From: Oenanthe sinensis
Lineage: Eukaryota; Streptophyta; Magnoliopsida; Apiales; Apiaceae
Reading direction: 5' to 3'
Length of the DNA stretch: 64,000 bases
NCBI GenBank assembly: GCA_028671895.1
Contig: JAPMAC010000221.1
Coordinates: 1,798,001 to 1,862,000 of the forward strand
Below, piece after piece: positions 22,562-33,870 of this stretch (position 1 is its first letter; each line of letters starts with the position of its first letter). The notes under the pieces are model-generated. The model saw only the letters and a program-made list of their open reading frames with translations, did not search any database and was not told the origin of the DNA. Made by a program: the position numbers and the translations under genes.

Positions 22562-25500
22562 TCAATCTGACATTGCAGGGCATTAAGCGAAATAGAAATA
22601 AAGTTATATGGGTGCTAGATAGTGGAGCATCAAGGCATATGATAGGAAACAAGTCCCTGCTTACAGAGTTGGTTATGAAGGCTGGCCCTTATGTTACCTT
22701 TGGAGATGACAGCAAAGGAGTGACAAAGGGATATGGCAAACTGAAGACTGGCAATGTCATCATTGAAGATATCTCCTATGTTGAGGGATTGAAGCACAAT
22801 TTGTTGAGTATAAGTCAATTATGTGACAAAGGTTATGAAATTGTCTTCAACAAGAAAGGTGTATCAATAACTCACATCAAGGAAGGTTCGTTAGCTTTAA
22901 GAGGAGTTCGGAAGGCAGATCTTTTTGTTGCTGATATGGATTCGGCAAACCAGAATGAAGTCACTTGTTTCTACAGTAAAGCTTCAGATGATGAAAGCTG
23001 GTTATGGCACAAAAAGCTATCTCACCTAAACTTCAAAACGATGAATGCTCTCGCAAGGCGAGAATTGGTGAAAGATCTACCTCAAATGGAGTTTGCTCCT
23101 AAAGGACTCTGCGAAGCATGCGAAATGGGAAAGTCAAAGCGAGCATCGCATAAAAGTAAAGAAATTTCTAGTATCATTGAGCCTCTGCAACTTCTTCATA
23201 TGGATTTATTTGGCCCAGTGACGTGCTATCGTTATCAAGGAAAAGATATGCGTTGGTAATCGTGGATGACTTCTCTAAATATACATGGGTATTGTTTGTT
23301 ATGACAAAAGATGAAGTACCTTTCTAAATCATTGATCATATCACTCAAATTGAGAATGTTTCAACACTCACTGTGAAGACGATTAGATCAGATAATGGCA
23401 CAGAATTTAAGAATGCAATCTTGAATGATTTCTGTGTTTCTAAAGGAATACGTCGTCAGTACTCAGCCCCGAGAACTCCACAGCAAAATGGAGTAGTTGA
23501 AAGGAAGAACCGTACATTGGTTGAAGCAGCAAGAACTTTGTTGTTTGATTCAAAACTTCCTCTATACTTTTGGGCTGAAGCAGTGAGCACAGCATGTTAC
23601 ACTCAGAATAGAACGCTGATTATTAAAGATAAAGAAAAGACACCATGTGAACTAATGAATAATAGAAGACCAACAATTAAATACTTTCATGTCTTTGGAG
23701 CTAAATGCTACGTACTGATAGATGATGAAAATCTAGGCAAGTTTGAAGCAAAAGCACGTGAAGGGATATTTGTCGGTTACTCTACAGATGTGGTGGCAGC
23801 TTATCGGGTATTCTTAGTGAATGATCGGAAAGTGATTGAAAGCTACAATGTCAGATTCGACGATACTAAACTCCTATCAATTTCTAAAGATAATAGTGAA
23901 CCTGAGTCCCTAATGTTTCAAAATCTGGACTTAGATGAAATTGAAGATGAACCTGAGTTGGTTGTTACTTCAAATATGCCAAGTGTTCGAGAAGAAACAC
24001 CTGAGTCTAATGCAAGATCAGAAGAAACTTCTTCAGCACAGTCCGGCAATAACTCAGGGGGAGTAAATAGCAGCTCAAGGACAAGTGTTCAAGGCTCAAG
24101 AAGAGATGACACTAGTTCTGTAGGAGCTGGCACTAACTCAGGGGGAGTTAGTGGAAATAACACAAGTAGTCAACACAACAATTCAGAATTTCAAGCTGAA
24201 TCATCAAGACAATTTCCAAGAGAACGGGTATGGAGTAGAGACCATCCGTTTGAATTAATTATTGGTGATCTAGATGCTGGTGTGTCTACTAGAAGATCTG
24301 CAAGAGCTGACATAGCTAATATTTGCTTATATTCTGGGTTCTTATCCAAGCTTGAACCTAAAGAAATAGAAGAAGCTCTTGGTGATGTTGATTGGGTAAT
24401 TGCAATGCAAGAAGAGCTCAATCAGTTTGAAAGGCAGAAAGTTTGGAAACTAGTACCCCGACTGAAGAACAGATCAGTAATTGGAACTAAGTGGGTATTC
24501 AGAAATAAACTGGATGAAGACGGACTTGTAACATGAAACAAGGCTCGTTTGGTAGCGAAGGGTTATTCTCAAAAAGAAGGTATTGATTATGATGAGACCT
24601 ACGCTCCAGTTGCACGACTTGAAGTAGTCAGGATGTTCTTGGCCTTTGCAGCACACAAGAACTTCAAGGTTCTTCAGATGGATGTGAAAAGCGCCTTCCT
24701 GAATGGAGAACTAGAAGAAGAAGTATATCTGGAACAGCCTCCTGGCTTTGTTAATCCAGAACTTGTAGATTTTGTGTACTTTCTCTTCAAAGCTGTCTAT
24801 GGCCTCAAGCAATCCCCAAGACGATGGTATGAAACCCTATCCTTATTCTTAATTGCAAGTGGATTTACTAGGGGAGTAATTGATAAAACATTATTCTATA
24901 AAAATGTAAAGGGTGATTTAATACTTGTTCAAGTCTATGTGGACGATATTATTTTTGGGTCATCTAATGAACGCTTGTGCGAGAAATTTTCCAAGTTAAT
25001 GCAGGATAAGTATGAGATGAGCATGATGGGAGAGCTGTCCTTCTTCCTTGGATTACAGATTAGTCAAAGAAAAGATGGAATCTTTATCTGTCAGTTCAAG
25101 TACATCAAAGATTTACTCAAAAAGTATAATCTAGAAGATGCATCAACAGCTAAAACTCCTATGGCAACAGCCATGAAACTTGATGAAGACAAATCAGGTA
25201 AACCGGTTGATATCACAAGTTATCGAGGTATGATTGGCTCACTACTCTATTTAACTACAAGTAGACCCGATATCATGTTCGCAACTTGTTTATGTGCAAG
25301 GTTCCAAGTGGATCCTAGAGAATCACATCTCATAGCCGTCAAACGAATCTTTAGGTATCTCAAGGGCACATCAAATCTAGGGATTTGGTACCCAAGAGAT
25401 ACAGGTTTTAATCTAATTGGCTATTCGGATTCAGACTATGCAGGTTGCAGGATTGATAGGAAAAGCACATCTAGTGCATGTCAATTTCTTGGCAAAAGAT

Positions 25501-25880
25501 TGGTGTCCTGGCAAAGTAAAAAGCAGCACACAGTATCTACTTCTACTGCTGAAGCTGAGTACATTGCTGCTGGAAGCTGTGTAGCTCAAATACTGTGGAT
25601 GAGGAACCAATTGAAATATTATGGCATGGAACACAACAAGATTCCAATCATGTGTGACAACACAAGTGCCATTGCCATGACCAACAATCCTGTAGACCAC
25701 TCAAGAACCAAGCATATAGATATCAGATATCATTTCATTAGAGAACTTGTCGAGGAGGGGACTGTGGAGCTATATTTTGTACCCACAATGCAATAAATTG
25801 CAGATATATTCACTAAACCTCTTGATGAAGTAACATTCAATAGGTTGGTTGGTGAATTGGGAATGCTTAACACAAGTTAG
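22519..25880 (+). pseudogene. pol: Element D pol: protease, integrase, reverse transcriptase, RNase H; broken
   Basis: The pol frame is -1 relative to gag and open from 22519. Protease has DSGASRHMIGN near 22620; pre-integrase has WLWHKKLSHLNF near 23000. A one-base frameshift near 23235 breaks integrase before IVDDFSKYTW, with TAA near 23326. Integrase then shows IRSDNGTEFKN and an intact PQQNGVVERKNRTL. The hinge has two purine blocks with CAGGGGGAG (about 24055 and 24137). TGA 24534-24536 precedes reverse transcriptase; YVDDIIFGSSN is near 24940. RNase H has TAA at 25794-25796; the gene ends at TAG 25878-25880. Confidence 0.93.
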
Positions 25881-27514
25881 TGATTTCTCCTATCTGCAAA
25901 ATTCCAGTTTTTAATAATGTACATATGTTTTTAGTCCTGATAATTGCTTCTTTTGTATAGGCATGGTTGAAAACATATGTAAATAATCTCTACAATTGCT
26001 AAAAATATCACTTCTGTATGTTAAATTAATCATTAAGGGCTTAGACTTTAATATAATTAATTAATGAGTATTTTAGGATACATATTGTGTTATTCTTACA
26101 TAAATTCATTGTGTTTTCTATGTAATTATTGATTAAATCTTTGAATTTATGTTAGTTAGATTGCATGATCACAGGGGGAGTTAAATTCATAATTTTCTTG
26201 ATTTTTCATATTTTTTTATTTACCTGTGTTTTTCATGTAATCTTTATCCATTTAGAGGCCTTAGAATTGTCTAGGAATGGTTTTTAATTATTTATTTTGC
26301 TAAAAATCCTTGAATTGATATTTAGATTAATTTGACAAAATTTATTTGTTATTTTGATTACAAATATTGCCAAAGTATTCTAACTATCTTCAAAATTCAC
26401 AAATTTTGAAAATTCTAAGTCTGGGAAGAATATTCTAGTTACTGTCTAATTAGAAATTTATCTATCTCGAATATTCGACTTGATGTTCGAGATAGACCCT
26501 ATCTCGAACGCTATCTCGAATATTCGACTTGATGTTCGAGATAGACCCTATCTCGAACACTATCTCGAATATTCGACTTGATGGTCGAGATAGACCCTAT
26601 CTCGAACACTATCTCGAATATTCGACTTGATGTTCGAGATAGACCTATCTCGAACACTATCTCGAATATTCGACTTAATATTCGAATTAGACCTAAAATT
26701 CAATTTTCTCTCAACTTATTCTTGGAATTTCGAGTTGGGACTCCCAGGTGGGTTTTAATGCTGTTTTTAATTGTTCAAGTGATTAACTGTTCGAGTTAGT
26801 GTCATCTCGAACATTATCTCAAATATTCGACTTAATGTTCGAGATAGACCCTATGTCGAACACTATCTCGAATATTCGACTTGATGTTCGAGATAATGTT
26901 CGACTTGATGTTCCCCTGTATGTAAACATTTTCTTCTTTTATTTTCAGGGGTATTCTTGTCTTTGCTCATATATGCCTATATATACATCTCTAACCCGTA
27001 TTTCTTTTCACTTTTACCTAATTGTTTTAACCCTAGATTTTTACAGCCCCCACCCTCCCTCCCTGCGATTTCAAAACTTTACCATACTGTTCATTCGATT
27101 TGTGTTAAGACTGTTACATATCTCGAATTGCTGTCCGTTTTTTCATCTGCCATTACTATATTTGTGTGTTTCTGTGCATCTGTGTCCCCTTCATACACCA
27201 ATCTATACACGCATATTTACACACACGCACATCGATACTGTTGTTCACTGTGTTATTAATTCATACTGTGTTATTAATTCCATAGTGTTCTGTGTTCTTT
27301 GTGTTGGCTAGTAGTTGGTGATTTGGATTACAAAATTGTTTAAAGTATTGATTTCGCCTATTTTCAGTGAGAATTGTTCCGTAGTTTAATTACACAGCCA
27401 GTTATTTGTCTAATTAAAAGGAATTGTTCTGTTTACTTCTGTGCTTAATTTTTTTTTTATTGTTTTATTTCTCTCAAAACAAAAATATAATTAAGTCAAA
27501 ATTATTTTTCAAAC
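25881..27514 (+). repeat. Element D pol-ORF3 spacer with 49-bp motif repeats
   Basis: About 1.6 kb without a conserved ORF. From 26464 to 26690 there are about four 49-bp units with CTATCTCGAATATTCGACTT and GATGTTCGAGATAGACC, and further copies at 26810-26915. These share GTTCGAGAT and AATATTCGACTT with the LTR units. A purine block CAGGGGGAG lies near 26173. A CT-rich leader-like stretch precedes the ORF3 start, so an internal promoter or splice acceptor here is possible but unproven. Confidence 0.88.
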
Positions 27515-30500
27515 ATGGCTCACCAATTTTCACTTGCAAGAAACAATTTTTATAATATTTCTACGGATATTGGTGATCAACTCCCGCGCTTCAAGTTTTG
27601 GATACGATTCCTAAATTTGTATTCCAAGGCTAGTGTTGCGTTTACTGCTAAACCAACACTAGTCCATGATGCTTTACAGCAATTATGGACTAGTGCGGTT
27701 ACTTTCGGGAGTAAATCTACCCCCTATGGTTTCAGGTTTACATTGGCGGATCATGAATTTCAAGTCACGGAGGAAGTGTTCAACTGGGTTCTGGGGTTCC
27801 CAGTCAGAGATGTTTATGACCCCGAACCTAACACAGATGAGCGTATTAAATTCTTCGAAGAAATTGGATGCTACCCTCCCTCTGGACGGATCTCAACTGG
27901 CGCCATCCAGAAACAATACTTCCATGTGGAATGGAACTACTTTTTCGAGGCCATCACAAGATGTTTTCGGGCACGCGAAAAAGATTTTCATCAAATTCCA
28001 ATTCCCATGCAGGTGTTTGCAGTTTCCCTTGCTCGTGAATTAGATATTAATTATGGCAGGATCATTCTTTCCGAGATTGTGACTGCTATGGGCACTCCTG
28101 CAAGTCGAGACCTGACATCTACTAACGTTGTCTGTTGGTATCCTCGGTTCCTACAAATGCTTATTAATCACTTAATACCTATTGATGCTTTATCTGTGAG
28201 ACAGGCATTTGCCACAAGTGCGACATCTGCATCCTTGGGCATGGGCACCAAGTCACTCACGACGATTGCTAATCAAGATAAGCATCATGGTAAGCCGATG
28301 TCTATTCCTGATAACATTCAAGTATGGGTTAAGTTTGATGCAGGTATCACTTCCATGGCGGGGACCTCCCACATTTCATCACATGCTCAGAATCCCTCTG
28401 CCCATGCTGAAGCATTCCAGGGGATTCCGGACGAGAGTATTGGTGATGAAGATGATGATGGGCACTCTCACGCACAATTATCTGCCGGCCAGAGGACCAG
28501 ACAATCTACTCCACCTGCCGGACAAGGTAATGAAGAAGGTACTTTCTTTGAACAAGAGCAACTCTCTGTTCACACTACTGATACTTCTTCCCCTAAATCT
28601 GATTCCATGGCCCAAGATTTTGCTAGCTCGCATGATCTATCCCCGAGCAAGAGCTATATTTCTGATTCGGAGTCTGACACATTTGCTTCCTCTCTTTCAC
28701 CCTCGCTAACGGGAGTTAAAAGGCAGGCAGCTTTAGATTTAGGTGAGGGTTCTGAGAGTGACCCTGAAGTGCAGCCCCTTATTCGGAAGAAACCAAAATT
28801 TTCTCATGCTGCAACTTCTCAAGCCCAGTCCCAACCTAGTGTGTCTATCACAACCACTCCACCTCACGCGAGTGGTTCGCCCCGTGCACATTTAACACAT
28901 AGGGAAGATGGTGAGCCTGTTACTTCAGAGCGGCAACAAGCTTTCATTGCTTTCGAAGTACCTTCACCGGTACATACTGATGCTGCAGAGAGGATCGGTT
29001 CTGATGTTGTACTAGAACACTCTGCGGCCTCTCAGCCTGAGATTCCACCTCAGGACATGACAGGAACAGATCCCATAACTGCTACTTACTTTGCTTATCC
29101 AGTTTCTGCAGGTACTGCTTTCACTTTCAGGACTATTGTTGAAGACATACACGAGCGTGAGACAGGGAGTGTGTGTGAGCGTTTAGGGAGTGAGGGACCT
29201 TCATTTTTAAGGCCCGAAACCGAGCGACAAACACTAACAGAACGATTTTTAGAGCGAGGGCACTCAGACCAAACACCGTCCCTTCATCTTGAAAATCTTA
29301 ACACGCGTATGACAGCAATTGAAACTGAAATCAAGCAGTTCGGGCAGTCGATGGGGCAGTTGGGGATCAATGTTGGTGACAATCAACGAGCTCTTGATGA
29401 CTACGCAGCACGAATGGCCAGTCAAGCAACAGCGTTGGATGAGTTGACAAATAAGGTGAATGACTTGGGCCATGCTGGTGGTATCTTGGGTAGCACTCTG
29501 AATGAGAGAATGGGAGCAGTGGAGAGCATAATGCATACCATGGCGACCGAGATCAGCAGGATGATGTATGTAGTTAGAAGCTTTGTTCCACCCGAGTGCT
29601 TTGACGAACAATTTAATCAGCCTTCCCTTGATCATGATGGTACTGGTAGTGCTGGAGGTGCTGGTGGAGCTGGACCCTCGGGTTCTGGTTTTAGTGGTTC
29701 TCATGCAACTGCTGGATCTGGCGAGAAAGGTGGTGTTGGGGATAACTCACCTAAGGGGGAGAGTGGTAAGGAGACGAGACATTAGTCGGTAATAATTGAA
29801 GAAATTGAAGAACAAACTGCTGATGTTGTCAAAGAAAGTGAGCCAGTGAATGAAGAAGAGGCTTAAAGAAAGAGGAAGGGTAAGGTAGTGGTGGCTGAAC
29901 AAGAAGAGCCATTCATTGACTTGAGTCGTCATCAGGAAGAGGCACATGAAGTACTTGATTCAGATTCTGATATGGAGGATGTTCCGCTAGCACATGCTAT
30001 TAGAAGATCTTTGAAGGAACAAGGTGGAGGTGCTGGAATGTCTTCCGAACAGCCTGAAGAAATACCTGTTGATAAGGAAACTCTAGAAGCCCAACAGTTG
30101 GCCTTGGAACAAGCTCAGTTCTATAAAATGAAGATGATGCAGGATGAGGCTGTTTTCCTTGAAAAGAAAGCGGAGCTTAAGGAGAAACAGTATGATCATG
30201 AGCTTGCAAGGTTAGCTGATCCTCAAGTAGATCTGGACATGAGAAGGATCGGACAGAAATGGGATGATGCAAGGAAGATTCTATCGGGAGTTTGTACAAA
30301 AGGAACTCATAACAAAGAGGCGGAAGACTTGTTCTACAACTTGAACTTACAGAATCCACTGATTGTTGACTACATAAATGCTTTGAAAAGGTTGATCTCA
30401 AAAGTCAGAGTTGGATATAATGCAATGGTTAAGGAATGGCAGGTCATCTTGACTTTAGTCGAAGGAGTCCCGACATCTTTCTTGTATGTGGATGATCAAT

Positions 30501-31618
30501 TCATCTCGAGAAGATCTGCATTAGAGTTGTTCTTGCTAGCAACAAAAATTCAATATTCTCAAGCTGAGGAGCTTAGCATTCTGTATAGGGATCAGTTAAT
30601 GCAGCTAGCATAGGACAAGGGACCAGAATTCTCAGCAAATCCTGATATTGTTCAGATGGTTGTTGATGGAAAGATGAAGAGGGTGAGCTTAGAGGAAAAT
30701 GACCTAATGGCTCTATCAGTAGAATCCCTAAAGGCGGTATGCAGGCAAATGATGAGTAAGGGATTCACTTCTGACATTAAGGAGAAGTCAGTGGAGTTCA
30801 TTGAGAGGGTCATATTCAAAATGAGCAATGAAATCTGGAAGTGTGACATTATTGCTCCAAACCCTCTAGACAATGTAAAGATTGAGCCGGAGCTAATTGA
30901 AAGAAAGTGGAATATTCTACAAGCTGTTAAAAATGTAGATGAAGCTCTGACTCTTCCTTCTGGATCACTGGAACAAGGAGAAATAAGGGAGGTAGTCGGT
31001 GTTCCAGGGAGAGATAGTGTGTACTGGATACACTCATATGACAATGACACAGCTGATGCTTTAGCATTCATAGACGCAGACCAAAATCAAACATTGTTGC
31101 ATATGAGTAGGAAATGGCTGCTGCAGACTCAAGATACTGCTTTTCTGGAGAGAGTTTTAGAAGTATTCAAATGGGGCGAAGTGGAGAATGAGAATGTAGA
31201 TGAGAAGCAGAGACTCCTGAAGTACTTATCTGAAGTAGTGGTGGAAAAGAAGCGAATGGAGCGAGATGCGGCTAGTGTCCACAATACTAACCGTGTTAAG
31301 GGCTACCCTAAAATGATCTATTGTCAGTTTAAGGCTGATAAGTCTCATTGGAAGTCACAGCTCATAATGAAAAATTTTGAGGACATTCCAAAGATCAGAA
31401 CTACTCAGGAGGTGGACAAACTCAGAAGGCTTTTCAGGCATCCTTAACTAGAGCCCAGGAATCCTCTAGAAATGGAAGCGGTAAGTCTGTTGAATGCAAG
31501 GTGGAAGCAGCTTCATGATCCAATTTACAAGAAAAAACAACAACAGAAGGAAAGGCGCAGAAGGTTGAAGGAGGAGAAGCGCCAAGCTGAAGAAGTTAGG
31601 AAGAAGAGACGGAATTAG
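27515..31618 (+). pseudogene. Element D ORF3 (envelope-like), one frame of 1368 codons with four stops
   Basis: ATG 27515 follows AAACATGGC context and opens MAHQFSLARNNFYN. Stops are TAG 29783, TAA 29864, TAG 30611 and TAA 31445, with no frameshift over 4.1 kb; the end is TAG 31616-31618. Layout: conserved N-terminal domain (codons 1-240) with RFTLADHEFQVTEEVFNWVL and a LINHLIP end; Ser/Pro/acidic linker with basic IRKKPKF; coiled coil (about codons 590-685); Gly-rich tract; KRKGK cluster then a UIM-like helix (MEDVPLAHAIRRSLKEQ, near codon 820); alpha-helical C-terminal region; Arg/Lys-rich end. No signal peptide or membrane span is evident. The function is unknown. Confidence 0.85.
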
Positions 31619-32028
31619 AATTAACGGTCAGAGTGGTGTGAACTTGAAGTTGGAAAAACTTCATATCTTTTTGGTTGTTTTAACTCACTTGAGGAAAATT
31701 CACCTGATCACGGTATGCGAGATAGGCTAACGTACCATACTGTAACCTTGAATCAGAGTGGATCCAATAAGGTGATATAAGTTTGACTGAAAGGTATGAA
31801 ATAATCCATGTGATAGGAATCACTCAAATGATCTTTAATTCGAAGTTCGAATTTTCTGTCTAGCTTAAGTTTTATTTATTCTAGTTCTTTGAATTGTTTT
31901 CAAGTTTATTTCAGTTATAATTCAAACAAGACAGTAATGTTATTTATCTTTTTCTCGTCTCATTGTTTAGTTGAGTTATCCCTTTGTTAATTTGAATGTC
32001 ATTGTTAGACTATCAAATAGGGGGAGAT
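31619..32028 (+). promoter_or_regulatory. D 3' untranslated region and polypurine tract (32016-32028)
   Basis: About 400 bases follow ORF3 without a gene. AATAGGGGGAGAT at 32016-32028 abuts the TGAAAGG start of the 3' LTR and is the expected plus-strand primer. Confidence 0.88.
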
Positions 32029-33191
32029 TGAAAGGCAGAGTGTCTAAACTTGTAACACTATAACTTATGTAACTCAACTAAAAGAAAAGATACTTAACCA
32101 GAAGACAATCAAGAACATGAAGTCACAAAGAAATCAATGTTAACTATGAATACAAGGTAATTGATACAATTCAATTTGTTAACTATGATCAAACAAAGAA
32201 GAAATCATTGAAAGAAGTTCAAGACAAAGTTGTTCATGCCTCAGTGGTTTGTAACTTAAAGATTCAAGATCATAACTATCAGTATCAATAAGTCAAATTG
32301 ATTTCAAGTGAACAAGAAGGAAAGCAATGATTGGAAAGCCACATTACTAATTGAAAATGGTAATCTATTCAAGAAGCAGAGACACTATCAAGACTAGTCA
32401 CTTATGAATCAGACCATTGCATCAAGTATCAGGACATTGATAGTATGTTTATGTCAGTAATAGAGATCCAAGTTCAAAGAGCTTGTTGAAGAATTTGGAA
32501 AACATAAAGAAATCACAAGTTCAAAATGCTGCATTGAAGTTTCAAGTTGAAGCCCATAATTTTTCTAAGTACAAAATGTTCGAGATGGCAAAGTAGAATA
32601 TTCCTATGTAGAATATTCGACTTAAATGTTCGAGATGGCCAAGTAGAATATTCCTATGTAGAATATTCGACTTAAATGTTCGAGATGGCCAAGTAGAACA
32701 TTCCTATGTAGAATATTTGAGATAGATATTCGAGATGGACAAGTAGAAGTTCTCAAGTAGATGTTCTGCATGAAGGGCAGTTTCAACATGACACATGGCA
32801 TCATCTAATTGGCAGATTTCCAAGCTTTCAAGATTAGATATGATTTATGTGGACATCATTGGGCCACGTATATCTTAATCTTTGAAGACTACAATACATA
32901 GATTACAAGTAGTATAAATAGAAGTACTTGTGTATTTTTTTCAAAAAGCAATATTTTCAAGATAAACACTTGTAAAAGAGAGAGAAAGTATTCACAGAGC
33001 TTAGTATCATTTACTACCCTCTTTACTTCTAGTGTACTTTGTAAAGAATGTTGTAGCAACCCTTTCAAGTTATATATAAGACATATATTCCTTGAATCAT
33101 TGTGTTCATTTATTACATAGTATTTATTGCTTCATTAATTCCAAAAGTTGAATTCACCCCCCCCCCCTCTACAACACATTTGGACCTAACA
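32029..33191 (+). repeat. 3' LTR of element D (1163 bp)
   Basis: TGAAAGGCAGAG to GGACCTAACA, nearly identical to the 5' copy; differences include scattered substitutions and a longer C tract near 33158. Motif units are at 32577-32760 and TATAAATA at 32913-32920. Confidence 0.97.
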
Positions 33192-33196
33192 CAATA
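33192..33196. repeat. Target site duplication CAATA, right copy
   Basis: Directly follows the D 3' LTR and matches 18192-18196. The E leader resumes after it. Confidence 0.95.
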
Positions 33197-33208
33197 TGTA
33201 TATGTTTT

Positions 33209-33870
33209 TATATATTATGAATATATGATATTCATATGATGTATAATCATGTGATGATTTTGTGTATTGATGTATGTATATGATACATGTTTGTTCTTAT
33301 TATGGGAATCGTATTTGATACGAACTCTGAAACGGCTACCGTAGATTTTCTGAAATCTGTATCCGTTGTCTGATTTTTGTAAACGATATGTGTCTTCTAA
33401 CTAGAATTGGGTCACTGAGCAATACTGACTTAGTCAGCTCTGCATCTGTAAGCCAGTAGATGTCGTTATAGGCCCCAAAATGGTGATTTATTATTTTCTA
33501 AAAATTATTTGATTTTCAAAATTTTTGAGTGTATGTATGTATATATTATGAATATATGATATTCATGTGATGTATAATCATGTGATGATTGTATGTATCA
33601 CTGTGTATGTATATATGATATATTCATGTTCTTGTTATGGGGATTGTATATGATACGATTTCTGAAACACCGTCAGATTTGGTGAAATCTGATTGCTGTA
33701 TTCGATTTTCGCAAACGATATGTGTTTTCTGACTAGAATCAGGCCAATGAACAAAACGGATAGCTATGATATCATCGACAGGTCTATAAGGCGTTGGACG
33801 TCGTTAAGGGCCTCGAAACAACGATTTATTGTCTTTAGAAATCTGTTTTTTAATTTTTTGAAATTTCGAA
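33209..33870. repeat. 330-bp direct duplication in the E leader
   Basis: Two successive copies of about 330 bp start with TATATATTATGAATATATGA (about 33209 and 33539). Both hold GATGTATAATCATGTGATGA, a CGATATGTGT block and a segment ending in ATTTATT before a T-rich tail. They have diverged by many substitutions. No coding potential is seen. Confidence 0.82.

Larger units (their letters stand above)
18197..33191 (+). mobile_element. Element D: full-length SIRE-type Ty1/copia retrotransposon (14,995 bp)
   Basis: It has both LTRs (1159 and 1163 bp), a CAATA target duplication, a primer-binding site, gag, pol, spacer, ORF3 and a polypurine tract in canonical order. I count about 21 substitutions between the LTRs by eye (near 1.8%), so insertion is recent on an evolutionary scale. 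Despite this, gag has three stops, pol has one frameshift and three stops, and ORF3 has four stops, so it cannot be autonomous as it stands. The motif GTTCGAGAT with AATATTCGACTT is iterated in the LTRs, leader and spacer. Confidence 0.97.

Noticed and set aside
26799..27311. 170-codon plus frame in the D spacer
   Set aside because: Begins in motif repeats and continues as a hydrophobic low-complexity stretch from CT-rich leader sequence; no counterpart seen in C or H. Kept as spacer.
29264..29704. 146-codon minus-strand frame
   Set aside because: Shadow of the D ORF3 coiled-coil and Gly-rich region; the sense frame is much longer and conserved.
27515..31618. True viral envelope glycoprotein
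   Set aside because: No signal peptide, no membrane anchor and no cysteine pattern visible; NLS-like clusters point elsewhere. The literature name is positional.
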